This document shows, piece after piece, positions 22,214-34,298 of a stretch of 64,000 bases of DNA. The stretch covers positions 143,260 to 207,259 of the forward strand of contig QRFJ01004240.1 in the NCBI GenBank assembly GCA_006176705.1. The letters run 5' to 3'. The notes under the pieces are model-generated. The model did no database searches. It was not told where the DNA came from and was given only the letters and a program-made list of their open reading frames with translations. Positions within the stretch are counted from its first letter, which is position 1. Every line of letters begins with the position of its first letter. The stretch is from Cocos nucifera. Its lineage: Eukaryota > Streptophyta > Magnoliopsida > Arecales > Arecaceae. Made by a program: the position numbers and the translations under genes.

Positions 22214-24592
22214 TGAAAGAATAAGTGCCCTACAAGCCAATCACATGTATGATGTGATGGGATTTTTCTGTAAAATTTTCAACTCATGTAATGACATTTA
22301 TTATGATATTAATAAAATTAAGGGATTTGATTCATCATTTCAGTTGCATCTATTATATTTAAAGATTATGATGAATCCCAAAGATTAGGATAATGGTTCT
22401 TAGGAGACATGAATGAGTCATGCCTGTGAGACCTAAAAATCCTAAAATCCTAATCTTAAACATTCCTAGTAATAGGAACATTAAGTCGGGGATCAATGTT
22501 CCGGATAGACTAGCACATTCTATGTATGCTCGATGGAGAGGGTGGCGGATCTCACAAGCCACTTGTGTGGAAACACTAATACAAGAATGTGGGTGCTCAT
22601 CGAGGTATGAGTTTACTGAATCGACTCGCTGAAGAGAACATCTTATGGAACCTTGTATGTCAAAAGATGATTCTCTAAGTGGAAGTTGTGCAAGTGATCC
22701 TTAGACCTGAGACCACCATGGTACCTTATGCACATAAGCCCATATTTTTGGTTCATACTCAATCATGATATTAGGTCATGAATGGGGCGTTATAGATATG
22801 GTCAAGTGTGTAGAAGGTAGTGAGTAGGTCAACAAGAAATCAATCACTCCTAGTAAGAGAAAATGACATCCTATATATTCTCATCTAATGATAACTCAAT
22901 AAGACTTTGGCCAGAGCAGAATGAAGATTAGAGAGGGCTTCTAATCATTCATTAAGAGTTATCATTAATTGATGGAGAATCAACATGAATATGTATCTAA
23001 GTTTGACATTTATCTATGCTCATAAATATATTCGGGATGTAGGATGATCGAGAGATTGAATTGCACAGGAACTTGCCACTGAAGGATATTTTTGGTATTT
23101 TCATCAAATTTCACATCTTCTGGGTAGTCATGATACGTTGCTAGATGTCAATCTTGACTTGTGGGTCTTGATTGAATTAATGAGATTAATTCGATCTTTA
23201 ATTGGATAGTGCTTCTAATTGGTGAAATCGGATTGGCATTAACCCTAATCGATTGAGATTGAGCCCAATCGGATTAGATTAAAATGCACCCGAGCCTACT
23301 GCTGGCTAGATGTGGAATCCAGTGGGTCACACACATAAAAAAATTGGTCAAGAATTAATTTTAAGATCATTAGATCCTAATTGGATGGCTAATTGGCATG
23401 TTAGCACATGTTGGCTAACCTAATACCTTGCCAAATTGGTTTTGGCTTAAATTCTTGCTTTTTGGCTAACCAATTTTAATTTATTTTTGAAATATGGTTG
23501 AGCCATAAGGGCTACCCATCAGATGGGTGCCACTTGACATTTAATTTGGACTCATCTTGAAGAGTCCCAAGCGCCCCAAATTCCTTCCTAGTGTTGGCGC
23601 ACAAAATAGGGTGGCGTGAGAAATAATGTGGCGCACAAGAGGACCAAGAGTCCTTCTGCCAAGGGGCTTTGACCAGGTAAAAGTCTCCTGAGTTCCTCTC
23701 TCTTAGGCGCCTACAATATTTGACCAAGTCAAATATAGTGGGCGCAAGAGATATTTCTCTCGGGAATTAACGCGAAGAGTTGCGTAGTTCTAATTTTTGG
23801 TGCCTAGGAGACCTTCTTGAAGGCACTCTAGTAGGCGCCTCCTCAGGGACTCTCTCTCCCTTATCCACGCCATATCAGAAGGAGAATTCAAATAAAATTC
23901 GGAATAATTCAAATAAAATTCGGAATTAATATTGGAACGACGTATATACGACGTTCTAGAGGTAGAAAATAGTTTTTTACGTATCTCCAAGACTCCTGCT
24001 TTAAGGGACTTATCAAATCCTTTGATAATTCTTTTCGATGGCTGATAAGGGCTTGGGAATGGGCGTGATTGGCATCCCATCTGAAACTATAAATAAGTCT
24101 CGGATGGAAGGTGTCGGGTATTCCATTTTGTGAGGCTTGTCTTAAGATTCTTCCTCCCTTTCTTTTAGACAAGGTATTGATAAGACAAAGAGTCTTCCTT
24201 TAGACAAGGTCTTAATCAATACAAGGAGTCTTAATTAAGACAAGGGTTAGGAAGAATATTTAAGAAGGCTAAGAGAGAATAATAGGGAGATTAAATAAGA
24301 AGAAGGATGACAAAGGCCAAGGAAATCTAGGTCCAAGAATTCAATAGCAAGGCTTCAGGAGGAATTATTCTTGCATCTAATTTTTGTGTGGATTACTATT
24401 GGAGGGCGAACACGTGGGCACCTTGTGAAAATAATTCATCACCAAATTAGATTATTAAAGGTATGTTATTTAATTATTATATCTTATCTATGTATGTGAT
24501 TGAAAATCATCAAGGTCGGTCTTAGGGTCATGAGTTTGATAGACCAAAATTTTTGAAATTAGTTACTTTCGTCATGTCGATCAAACCCAATA
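22214..24592 (+). repeat. 5' LTR of element F
   Basis: The length is 2379 bp against 2365 bp for the 3' copy. A TATA box lies at 24088-24095. The LTR ends AAACCCAATA, where the 3' copy has AACA. Confidence 0.95.
24088..24095 (+). promoter_or_regulatory. TATA box of element F 5' LTR
   Basis: TATAAATA is followed by AGTCTCGG. The same motif is conserved in the 3' LTR at 31570-31577. Confidence 0.6.
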
Positions 24593-24593
24593 G

Positions 24594-24606
24594 TGGCATC
24601 AGAGCC
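24594..24606 (+). other. Primer binding site of element F (initiator tRNA-Met type)
   Basis: TGGCATCAGAGCC sits one base after the LTR end and differs from the consensus TGGTATCAGAGC at one inner base. Confidence 0.8.
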
Positions 24607-25259
24607 ACACCTTGCATGGTTCAATCATATACATGAATGCCTTTAATTATGATTTAAAGCATGATATGATTGTTCATATGTTATATGATAAAGATGATAT
24701 ATAATATCATGTATATTCATGTTGATGCGTTATGTCTTGTAATATGATCATGTTCATATTATTATGATTTTAATTTGCAGCTTCAAATAATGTCTTAGAT
24801 ATGATATTGTAATGTATGTTGCACTTATTCATCATTCTGATTATAAGATTATCCTAGAATGATGAATATGTTATGTTTCACATTGCACAACATATAGATT
24901 CATATATTAAAGGTTTTAAGGATGTGCATGAGTTCTTTAAAGCCCTCTTAAAAATAATATTAAGTCATTGCGTTATAAGACCAAAAAAGCAAATCCATTC
25001 TTGATAGAAATTGATCAATTGATGTCTAGGAAAGTAGTTCTGGGAAGGTAAAGAGAACGTGGTTTAGTAATTGGGTCTGTTATTTACTTTGGCCAATTTT
25101 AATTGGTGTCTAAGGCAAGAACGAGAGGCCTCCCACCTCTCTCTCACTTACCTGGTCAATATGATTCAATTGAAGTCTTGAATTGGAAATGCATATTGAT
25201 CAAAGACACTATAAAATGCCTTCCTTCATGTTAAGATGATTATTATTTCATGAACCATA

Positions 25260-25290
25260 GTAAGTTTGTTGTGCTATCCACAAGACTTAT
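25260..25290 (+). promoter_or_regulatory. Leader stem-loop, copy 1
   Basis: The outer stem is TAAGT/ACTTA plus a closing G-T pair. The inner stem is TTGT/ACAA with one bulged G, and the loop contains GTGCTATCC. Confidence 0.6.
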
Positions 25291-25354
25291 CATGGGGACT
25301 GATATAATAATATCTTGGTGCATTTTTAAAATGTTTATGGTATATTTAATTTAT

Positions 25355-25387
25355 TATTGCTTTGTTGTGCTATCCACGAGAGCAATA
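25355..25387 (+). promoter_or_regulatory. Leader stem-loop, copy 2
   Basis: The outer stem is TATTGCT/AGCAATA, different in sequence from copy 1 but fully paired. The inner stem TTGT/ACGA keeps pairing through a G-T wobble. Loop and bulged G are as in copy 1. Confidence 0.6.
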
Positions 25388-25439
25388 TTAATTTCAAATA
25401 CGACTATATGGAAATGAAGGATTTGACTTAACTAAAATA

Positions 25440-25472
25440 TTATAGTTTGTTGTGCTATCCACAAGACTATAA
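25440..25472 (+). promoter_or_regulatory. Leader stem-loop, copy 3
   Basis: The outer stem TTATAGT/ACTATAA has seven pairs. The inner stem is TTGT/ACAA with a bulged G, and the loop is the same. Confidence 0.6.
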
Positions 25473-25548
25473 ATGTTTTTAGAGGCAGATTATGTTGAGA
25501 GTTGCATGAAAATGCAATTGGATAGGTTTTCCTACTTTTGAACTTATT

Positions 25549-25577
25549 GAAGTTTGTTGTGCTATCCACAAGACTTC
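25549..25577 (+). promoter_or_regulatory. Leader stem-loop, copy 4
   Basis: The outer stem is GAAGT/ACTTC, the inner stem is TTGT/ACAA with a bulged G, and the loop is the same. Confidence 0.6.
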
Positions 25578-25775
25578 CTTAAGGGATAAGGATCTCAACC
25601 TTACTAAGGAACCAGTTTAGGGTTTTCTCGTATACCATAGGGAGGGCTATGGTATATGGTAGAATAGTGGGAGTATTAACTAGAATAAAAGACCTCATCT
25701 AGTTATACATGTCATCATGAGTGGTTTGCTTATATTAGTATTTTTATTTCATGTAGATTAAAAATATCTGCATAA

Positions 25776-28700
25776 ATGGCTTCTTCACTCTCACTGCGAT
25801 GCATTCTTGAGACAAATAAATTGACTGGTCCAAATTACATAGACTGGTTGAGGAACTTGTGCATAGTGCTTGCGTAAGAGAAGCTATCATATATTCAGGA
25901 TACTCCTGACCCAGGGTCGGTCAGAGAAGATGCTTCAGAGGAGGAGAAGTCCATATATAAGATGTGGCAAAATAACAGTGCAACTGTCAAATGCATCATG
26001 TTGGCTTCCATGAGTAATGAATTACAGAGGCAACATGAAAGTATGGATGCTTCCTCCATATTGCTCAATCTAAAAGAACTTTATGGAGAACAGAGCCTGA
26101 CTGCTAGGTATGAATTATCTAAGCAGTTATTTCGAGCTCGGATGACTCAGGAAACTCCGGTTCAGAATCATGTACTGAAACTGATTGACTTAATCACTAG
26201 ATTGGGTTAATTAGGTTTCACCATGGATGCAAAACTTAGTCAGGATCTCATATTGCAGTCTCTCCTAGACTCCTCCTAGTTTGTGGTGAATTATCACATG
26301 AACAAACTGGATACTACCCTGCCAGAGCTGCTAAATATGTTGAAAGTAGCAGAAACTCGTATCAAGGGAGAGAAAGGTCCACTTTTGTTGGTGGATAAAA
26401 AGAAGATTGGCAGGAAGGGTTCAAAGAAGAAAAATAAGTTGAACTCTAAAAGAAGCACCTTCAAGAAGAAGGCAAAGAATGTCCTTGCAGACATGACTTG
26501 TTATCACTGCGGCAAGATGGGACATTAGAAGAAGAATTGCAAGAGTTATCTTGCAAAGATGAAAGAAAATGCTGCACAAAAGGATATGTACATGATACAT
26601 ACAACATTTACATTAAGTACTTCAACCAGTAATTCTTGGGTATTGGATACCGCATGTGGTTCTCATATCTGCAATTCCTTGCAGGGGCTACAGAGAATTA
26701 GAGGGCTGACAAAGAATGAGTTCAAGTTGTTCGGTGCTAGTGGAGAATCCATCTCTGCTGAAGCTGTGGGAACTCATTTACTGGAACTGCCGACTGGAAG
26801 AACTCTCAAATTAGAAGAATGTTATTATATGCCCAATGTAATAAGAAATATTGTATCTGTACCTCTCTTATCGCAAAATAATTATCAAATAAAATTTTTG
26901 AGCATAGGTTGCTCTATTTTTTATGCAAACGAATTTGTTGACAATGGATATTTTAATAATGGTCTTCTGATTTTATCACTTAATGAAAATATATTTCATA
27001 TTGATAAAAATATGAAGAGGAAAAGAGAAGACATTAATATGTCATTTCTCTGGTATTGCCGTCTCGGTCATATTAGTGAGTCAAGGATTAACAAGTTATA
27101 CAAAGAAAAATTCTTTGAACCCTATGATTATGAATCATATGGGACTTGTTAATCTTGCCTCATGGGAAAAATGACCAAGTCTCCATTTTCTGGACATGGA
27201 GAAAGGGCAAAAGAGTTATTGGCATTAATACATTCAGATGTATATGGGCCAATGATAACTCAAGCCAGGGAAGGATATTCCTATTTCATCACATTTACTG
27301 ATGACTTATCAAGATATGGATATGTGTATCTTATGAAACACAAATCCGAGGCATTTGATAAGTTTAAGGAATATTAGAAGATGGTCGAAAATCAAACTGG
27401 AAGAAGTATTAAAGTCTTTTGATCTAATCGAGGTGGCGAATACTTATCCAGTAAATTTTTAGATTATCTTAAAGAAAAAAAAATTTCTCTGAATGGATAC
27501 CTTGTACGCCACAATTAAATGGTGTAGTAGAAAGGAGGAATCGTACACTTATGAAAATGGTATGGTCCATGATGTGCTATGCTAATCTTTCAATATCCTT
27601 TTGGGGGTATGCCCTAGAAACTGCTGCATATATTCTTAATAGGGCGCCTTCTAAGTCTGTTCCTAACACTCCATATGAGATATGGAATGGAAGAAAGCCT
27701 AATCTTAAACATCTTAAGATATGGGGCTATCCTGCTTATGTCAGAAATAATTTTGAACATAAGCTAAGTGCAAGGTCAGACAAATATTTGTTTGTAGGAT
27801 ATCCTAAGGAAACTAAAGGATATTATTTCTACCATCCTACTGAACAAAAGATAATTGTCAGTAGGCATGCCATATTCTTGGAAAAGAAATTCATCCAAGA
27901 AGGGGGCAGTGGGAGAAATATTGAACTTAAAGAAGTTCAGGATCTACAAACTATTCCAGAAATAGTTAATGAAATTACTCAACCAGAAGTATCCAAAGAT
28001 GAGGTACAACCACTACATACACCTCCTTTCCGTAGATCAGAAAGAGTGCGTCATGCACCTCTAAGATATAGTTTAGTCATAGGGAATGATAATGAGACAA
28101 ATATCATTCAAGATGATGATCCATTGACCTATTCTGAAGCCGTCATAAGTAAAGACTCTGACAAGTGGCTAGTAGCAATGAAATCCAAAATGGACTCTAT
28201 GTATTCCAACCAAGTTTGGACCTTGGTTGATGCACCAGAGGGTGTTAGCCCTATTGGGTGTAAGTGGGTCTTCAAGAAGAAGATTGGAGCAGATAGCCAA
28301 ATTGAAACCTACAAGGCTAGGTTGGTGGCCAAAGGTTTCAGGTAGAAACAAGGAATTGATTATGATGAAATCTTTTTACCAGTGGCTATGCTAAAGTCTA
28401 TAAGGATTTTACTTGCTATAGCAGCATACTATGATTATGAAATCTGGAAGATGGATGTCAAGACCACTTTTCTTAATGGTAACCTTGAGGAAGAGGTCTA
28501 TATGACTCAGCCAGAAGGGTTCGTCTCCAGTGCGAGACCAAATCAAGTATGTAGGCTTAAAAGATTCGTTTATGGATTAAAGCAGGCTTCAAGGAGTTGG
28601 AACATCCGATTTGATATAACAGTCAAAGAGTTTGGCTTTATAAAGAATGTGGATGAACCATGTGTATATAAGAAGACTAGTGGGAGTGCCATAGTCTTCT

Positions 28701-29695
28701 TAGTTTTATATATTGATGACATATTACTTATTGGGAATGATATCCCAATGCTCCAGTCAGTTAAGACTTGGCTATCAAATAAGTTTTTCATGAAAGATTT
28801 GGATGAAGCATCCTATATTCTTAGAATTAAGATCTATAAAGATAGATCTAATAGGATGCTAGGCTTGTCTCAATCTAGGTATATTGACTTAGTGTTGAAG
28901 AGATTCAACATGAAAGAAAGTAAAAGAGGTTACTTGCCTATAAGTCAAGGCATATGTTTATCTAAGAAGATGTCTTCCAAGACATCAAAAGAAAGAGAAA
29001 GAATGAAATCGATCCCTTATACTTCGGCAGTAGGATCTATTATGTATGCTATGTTATGTACCAAGCCTGATGTGGCTTATGCTTTAGGCATAGTCAGCAG
29101 ATATCAAGCTGATCCAAGGGAGGATCATTGAAAAGCTGTGAAAAACATTCTTATGTATCTGAGAAGAACTAAAGATGTTTTTCTGATTTATGGAGGGTCA
29201 GAACTAAAACTAGAAGGATATACTAATTCTAGTTTTCAGTCAGACCCAGATGATAGCAAGTCGATATCAGGATATGTGTTTATCTTGAATAGAGGTGCAG
29301 TGAGTTGGAAAAGTTCAAAACAGCAGATTGTAGCTGACTCAACAACAGAGGCAGAGTACATTGCTGCTAGTGAAGCTGCCAAAGAAGCCGTCTGGATGAA
29401 GAAATTCATCGGTGGTCTGGAAGTGATTCCTGAAATTGAACGATCAGTACAACTTTATTGTGATAATACTAATGCAGTAATCCAAGCTAAGAAACCAAGG
29501 TCTCATCATAGATCAAAGCACATCCTTAGATGGTTCCACCTTATTTGGAAAATTATTGAGAGACAAGATGTTGTATTAGAATGAGTTGACACTAAGAACA
29601 ATATAGCAAATCCATTCACTAAAGCCTTACCATAGCAACTGTTTGATCACCATCTCAATTGTATGGGTTTGAGATATAAGAGTGATTGGCTTTAG
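25776..29695 (+). pseudogene. Gag-pol polyprotein of element F (about ten stops, otherwise collinear)
   Basis: Order along the frame: gag starts MASSLSLRCILETNKLTGPN, with UBN2-type segment LKELYGEQSLTARYELSKQL and zinc knuckle CYHCGKMGH (Trp codon after it now TAG). Protease is marked by NSWVLDTACGSHICNSL. The pre-integrase and integrase follow (CRLGHISESRINKL, HSDVYGPM, FTDDLSRYGYVYL). The second catalytic Asp reads Asn in SNRGGEY, and the Glu is kept in VVERRNRT. The integrase end is ARSDKYLFVGYPKETKGYYF. RT has CKWVFKKKIGADSQIETYKA, WKMDVKTTFLNG and an intact LYIDDILLIGND. RNase H has VADSTTEAEYIAASEAAKEA and SKHILRWFHLI. Stops replace Gln, Trp or Arg codons (e.g. about 25876, 26278, 26527, 28345, 29129, 29632). 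A small frame loss lies near 27480. Confidence 0.93.
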
Positions 29696-29697
29696 TG

Positions 29698-29709
29698 CAA
29701 GTGGGAGAT
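29698..29709 (+). other. Polypurine tract of element F
   Basis: CAAGTGGGAGAT lies directly before the 3' LTR start TGAAAG, the classic copia plus-strand primer site. Confidence 0.75.
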
Positions 29710-32074
29710 TGAAAGAATAAGTGCCCTACAAGCCAATCACATGTATGATGTGATGAGATTTTTCTGTAAAATTTTCAACTCATGTAATGACATTTATTAT
29801 GATATTAATAAAATTAAGGGATTTGATTCATCATTCCAGTTGCATCTATTATATTTAAAGATTATGATGAACCCTAAAGATTAGGACAATAGTTTTTAGG
29901 GAACATGAATGAGTCATGCCTGTGAGACCTAAAAATCCTAAAATCCTAATCTTAAACATTCCTAGTCATAGGAACATTGAGTCGGGGATTAATGTTCCGG
30001 ATAGACTAGCACATCCTATGTATGCTCGATGGAGAGGGTGGCGGATCTCACAAGCTACTTGTGTGGAAACACTGATACAAGGATGTGGGTGCTCATCGAG
30101 GTATGGTTCACTAAATTGACTCGCTGAAGAGCATCTTATGGATCTTACTTGTATGTCAAAAGATGGTTCTCTAAGTGGGAGTTGTGCAAGTGATTCTTAG
30201 ACCTGAGACCACCATGGTACCTTATGCATATAAGCCCATATTTTTGGTTCATACTCAATCATGATATTAGGTCATGAACGGGGTGTTCTGGATATGGTCA
30301 AGTGTGTATGAAGGTAGTGAGTAGGTCAACAAGGAATCGATCACTCCTAGTAAGAGGAGATGACATCCTATGTATTCTCATCTAATGATAACTCAATAAG
30401 ACTTTGGCCAGAGCAGAATGAAGATTAGATAGGGCTTCTAATCATTCATTAAGAGTTATCATTAATTGATAGAGAATCAACATGAATATGTATTTAAGTT
30501 TGACATTTGTCCATGCTCATAAATATATTCGGAATGTGGGATGATCGAGGGATTGAACTGCACAGGAACTTGCCACTGAAGGATATTTTTGGTATTTTCA
30601 TCAAATTTCACATCTTCTGGGTAGTCATGATACGTTGCTAGACGTCAATCTTGACTTGTGGATTTTGATTGAATTAATAAGATTAATTCGATCTTCGATT
30701 GGATAGTGCTTTTAATCGGTGAAATTGGGTTGGCATTAACCCTAATCGATTGAGGTTGAGCCTAATCGGATTAGATTAAAATGCATCTGAGCCTACTGCT
30801 GGCTAGATGTGGAACCCAATGGGTCACACACATAAAGAAATTGATAAAAAATTAATTTTAGGATCATTGGATCCCAATTGGGTGGCTAATTGGCATGCTA
30901 GCACATGTTGGCTAACCTAATTCCTTGCCAAATTGGTTTTGGCTCGAATTTTTGCTTTTTGGCTAACCAATTTTAATTTATTTTTGAAATATGGTTGAGC
31001 CATAAGGGCTACCCATCAGATGGGTGCCACTTGACATTTAATTTGGACTCATCTTGAAGAGTCCCAAGCGCCCCAAATTCCTCCCTAGTGTTGGCGCACA
31101 AAATAGGGTGGCGTGAGAAATAATGTGGCACACAAGAGGACCAAGAGTCCTTATGCCAAGGGGCTTTTACTAGGTAAAAGTCTCCTAAGTTCCTCTCTCT
31201 TAGGTGCCTACAATATTTGACCAAGTCAAATATAGTGGGTGCAAGAGATATTTCTCCCGAGAATTAACATGAAGAGTCGCGTAGTTCTAATTTTTGGCGC
31301 CTAGGAGTCCTTCTGCTTGAAGGCACTCCAGTAGGTGCCTCCTCAGGGACTCTCTCTCCCTTATCCACGCCATATCTGAAGGAGAATTCAAAGAAAATTC
31401 GGAATTAATATTGGAACGATGTATATACGACGTTCTGGAGGCAGAAAATAGTTTTTTACGTATTTTCGAGACTCCTTTTGCTTTAAGGGACTTATCAAAC
31501 CCCTTGATAATTCTTTTGGATGGCTGATAAGGGCTTAGGAATGGGTGCAATTGGCACCCCATCTGAAACTATAAATAAGTCTCGGATGGAAGGTGTCGGG
31601 TATTCCATTTTGTGAGGCTTGTCTTAAGATTCTTCCTCCCATTCTTTTAAACAAGGTATTGGTAAGACAAGGAGTCTTCCTTTAGACAAGGTCTTAATCA
31701 ATACAAGCAGTCTTAATTAAGACAAGGGTTAGGAAGAATATTTAAGAAGGCTAAGAGAGAATAATAGGGAGATTAAATAAGAAGAAGGGTGACAAAGGCT
31801 AAGGAAATCTAGGTCCAAGAATTTAATAGCAAGGCTTCAGGAGGAATTATTCTTGCATTTAATTCTTGTGTGGATTACTGTTGGAGGGCGAACACGTGGG
31901 TGCCTCGTGAAAATAATTCATCACCAAATCGGATTATTAAAGGTATGTTATTTAATTATTATATCTTATCTATGTATGTGATTGAAAATCATCAAGGTCG
32001 GTCTTAGGGTTATGGGTTTGATAGACCAAAATTTTTGAAATTAGTTACTTTCGCCATGTCGATCAAACCCAACA
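29710..32074 (+). repeat. 3' LTR of element F
   Basis: It is collinear with 22214-24592 over its full length, with scattered transitions and one short loss near 31390, where a GGAATAATTCAAATAAAATTC duplication in the 5' LTR is single. The TSD GCCTC follows. Confidence 0.95.
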
Positions 32075-32079
32075 GCCTC

Positions 32080-32333
32080 TTCAAGGTAAAGAGGGCTTGG
32101 CAGAGTGAGCACCTTGGTTGGATCTAAAGGAGATCACACAACAAAATGAAAATGACAATCATCTGAACAACGTTCGAACCGGCTTGAGTTAGAACTATGT
32201 GATAGAAGTAAAAAAGGTTGGCTACGAAGGGATGAAGAGGAAAACAAAGTCCAGCTTGTAGGGATTCCTCGTAAACCCCGAGACGACCCTCAAGAGCATT
32301 TGTTACTTGGCTGTTTCGAACAGGAAGTTCCAA
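32080..32333 (-). pseudogene. Antisense Transposase_28-like ORF of element D, N-terminal part
   Basis: The minus strand reads LGVYEESLQAGLCFPLHPFV and then FYHIVLTQ, the hallmark N-terminal motif (Y-x-x-x-L-AGLR-PLHPF) of plant Transposase_28-type proteins. It is followed on this strand, across element F, by the 22208-20356 part. Confidence 0.78.
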
Positions 32334-33270
32334 CCAAAACCTATCAGAGAAACAATACTGAGCATGAATTCTTTTCAGATTGGATTCAGTAAGAGTGGAT
32401 CACTCACTAGCTGCTCATGCTCTGGACTACCTGAGCAGTCAGATCTAGGAGACTTGGACCGAGCTGAGGAGTCTGAAGTGCCACTTCGAATCCAACTCAA
32501 GGATGAACCGACCAAGGACACCAGCCGGCTCGAGGACTTTCACCTAGAGTTTCACTACCGTCAAAAGCCATGAAAATTGAAAGGACAAAAATTAAAAAAA
32601 AAAAATGCTAAAGAAATGAAGTGGTACTTGAGCAAAGAACAGATAAAGAAATCAAGAGAGAAATCCTAAAACCTATGGAAAAAGGCAATAGAAAGAAGGA
32701 AGAGAAGATCGATTAGGATCTTTGAAAGAACTTAGACTCGATCACCAACGGTAGTGCAAATGGGCAGCGGAGACTCTTTTTGTTGGCAGCAAGCTCTCCC
32801 CGATGGCAATCAACTGAAAATAGAAGAAAAGGAGAAGAACCCCAATTTATACTATCACTAATGGCTCAAATCGAAGCAATGGTTCGACGCACCGAGTTGA
32901 GATTTCGACACGTGTCAGCCACAGAATCGGCATAATAATCCACAGTAATTACAAAGGTGTGCACCTCGCCACGTGTCAATCAGTCATAAGCTGTAGCAAT
33001 ATCTAAGGGATCCTCGGATGAAACTATTTTGAATAACTTTGGCATGCTGCCTCGATTCTCATGTCCTCATAATCATGGCATCTCAATTGAAGATCCACCA
33101 TAAATTTCAAATCAAGAACCTTCCAAATAATGGCAAAACTAAGAAAGCACGGTATCACCTAAAGATATTCCACCTCGAAAACTTCCGATGATGGAAAATG
33201 GCTCCTTTAACAAACTACTCCAATCACTCGAAGTCGACAAGCCACCTCGGGCTTGAGAGTGGGGGACAAG
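32334..33270. other. 3' internal region and polypurine tract of element D
   Basis: No sizeable ORF of known type is present. The stretch is purine-rich to 32720. The last bases, GAGAGTGGGGGACAAG at 33255-33270, form the polypurine tract immediately before the 3' LTR. Confidence 0.65.
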
Positions 33271-34293
33271 TGTTAGGGGAGTGATCCAATTTTTTGACTA
33301 GTATGGTTCAGCCCCTGGACAAAGAGGTGACTCACTATGTGTACTGACAACTATCCTGATGAAGGAAGAGCACGAAGGATGGAGAACACCAAAATGACCT
33401 CGACTTAGGGAGAAATGTGAGCTCAGATGTCAATCGACCTCGAGCTCGAACACTAACAGACCATAGGATCAACGGACCAGAAGAATCGACTGACTTCAGA
33501 TTTAGTTAAGGTCCCACCTCGACACTGTACCGACTAGATACCGACACCCCCGCATCTTCTCGATGATGAGGCCTAGATCCTCAAGGAGGGGTTGCAAAGG
33601 GCGAATCTCGAGTTGGAATCCTACTAAAGCTTCCATGAGCACTAATGACATTGTCAGTGGCCTCTCACCTCCTCGACATAGAGATCCGGATCCACTCGGA
33701 TAAAGTACGGTGCCCCATTGAAGAGCTGGCTCGATCAACAGTATACAATTGACTGGCCTCGGTAAGCAATGATGATTGATCTGGTCGATGGATAACTGAA
33801 GTTGATTGCATAACCAAAGATCTCAGGGATGTTTCCTTTAATGCATGTGGGCTTAACGGCCATATGTAATCCTCATGGATAACATGTGTAACTCTCAGCC
33901 ATACCTGACATGTGTAACAAGCATCCCATCATCTTTAATGAGGGCGGATTTTTTGGAGTCGTTACCGAGCTCAATGGTAACGCGCAGCTACTCCCTTTCT
34001 ATACAAGGAGGGGCAAAGGAGACCCTCCGGTAAGTAATTCACTCTCCACAAAAATAAAGCCCAGACTTTGCCATTTTCTCTGTACTCTACTGTTTGCTGA
34101 AGCTTTGGTTGACTTGAGCATTAGAGGGTCCCCTATCGAAAAATCTCTATTGAATAGACTTTTTCATAGATTCTCTTGAAGAAGGAACACTCCATCTCTA
34201 GCAAAAGCTTGCTCCACATTGGTAGACGACCAACCTCCACCTCGGTATAAGACCGAGCCCAACCACAGCGAGAACCAAAGACTCTCGGCAACA
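33271..34293 (+). repeat. 3' LTR of element D
   Basis: The LTR starts TGTTAGGGGAGTG and ends CTCTCGGCAACA, retaining canonical TG...CA. It is collinear with 10525-11542 with many substitutions, so D is clearly older than F. Confidence 0.87.
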
Positions 34294-34298
34294 GATAC

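Larger units (their letters stand above)
24607..25775 (+). other. Long leader of element F between primer site and gag
   Basis: The leader is AT-rich with no ORF of note. It holds four spaced copies of a stem-loop with an invariant loop (25260-25577). As the 5' untranslated part of the genomic RNA it is where packaging or translation signals would be expected. Confidence 0.7.
22214..32074 (+). mobile_element. Element F: Ty1/copia retrotransposon, nearly full length, nested in D
   Basis: The LTRs 22214-24592 and 29710-32074 begin TGAAAGAATAAGTG, and the right one ends AAACCCAACA. The TSD GCCTC is perfect (22209-22213 and 32075-32079). Removing the element rejoins the antisense ORF of D. It has a primer site, a leader of about 1.2 kb with four stem-loops, gag-pol in copia order and a polypurine tract AAGTGGGAGAT before the 3' LTR. 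By eye the LTRs differ by about a dozen changes, mostly transitions, in the first 290 bp, so the insertion is fairly young. Confidence 0.95.
10525..34293 (+). mobile_element. Element D: Ty3/gypsy-type LTR element without pol, carrying an antisense Transposase_28-like ORF
   Basis: The LTRs 10525-11542 and 33271-34293 are collinear and about 1.02 kb each. The flanking duplication is GATAA (10520-10524) against GATAC (34294-34298), and it splits the gag frame of element G. After removing nested elements E and F the internal region is about 4.2 kb: a short gag-like start and a minus-strand ORF, with no RT or integrase seen. The primer site resembles that of element C, and a polypurine tract GAGTGGGGGACAAG precedes the 3' LTR. 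It therefore looks like a non-autonomous element depending on Tat-type relatives. Confidence 0.85.

Noticed and set aside
22420..24172. Several 60-96-codon ORFs in the LTRs of F (also at 29916-31562)
   Set aside because: They are paired between the two LTRs and have no protein motif; LTR sequence explains them.
25260..25577. CRISPR-like array reading of the four repeats in element F
   Set aside because: Spacing is irregular (84-108 bp), the flanks pair with each other, and this is nuclear plant DNA inside a retrotransposon leader.
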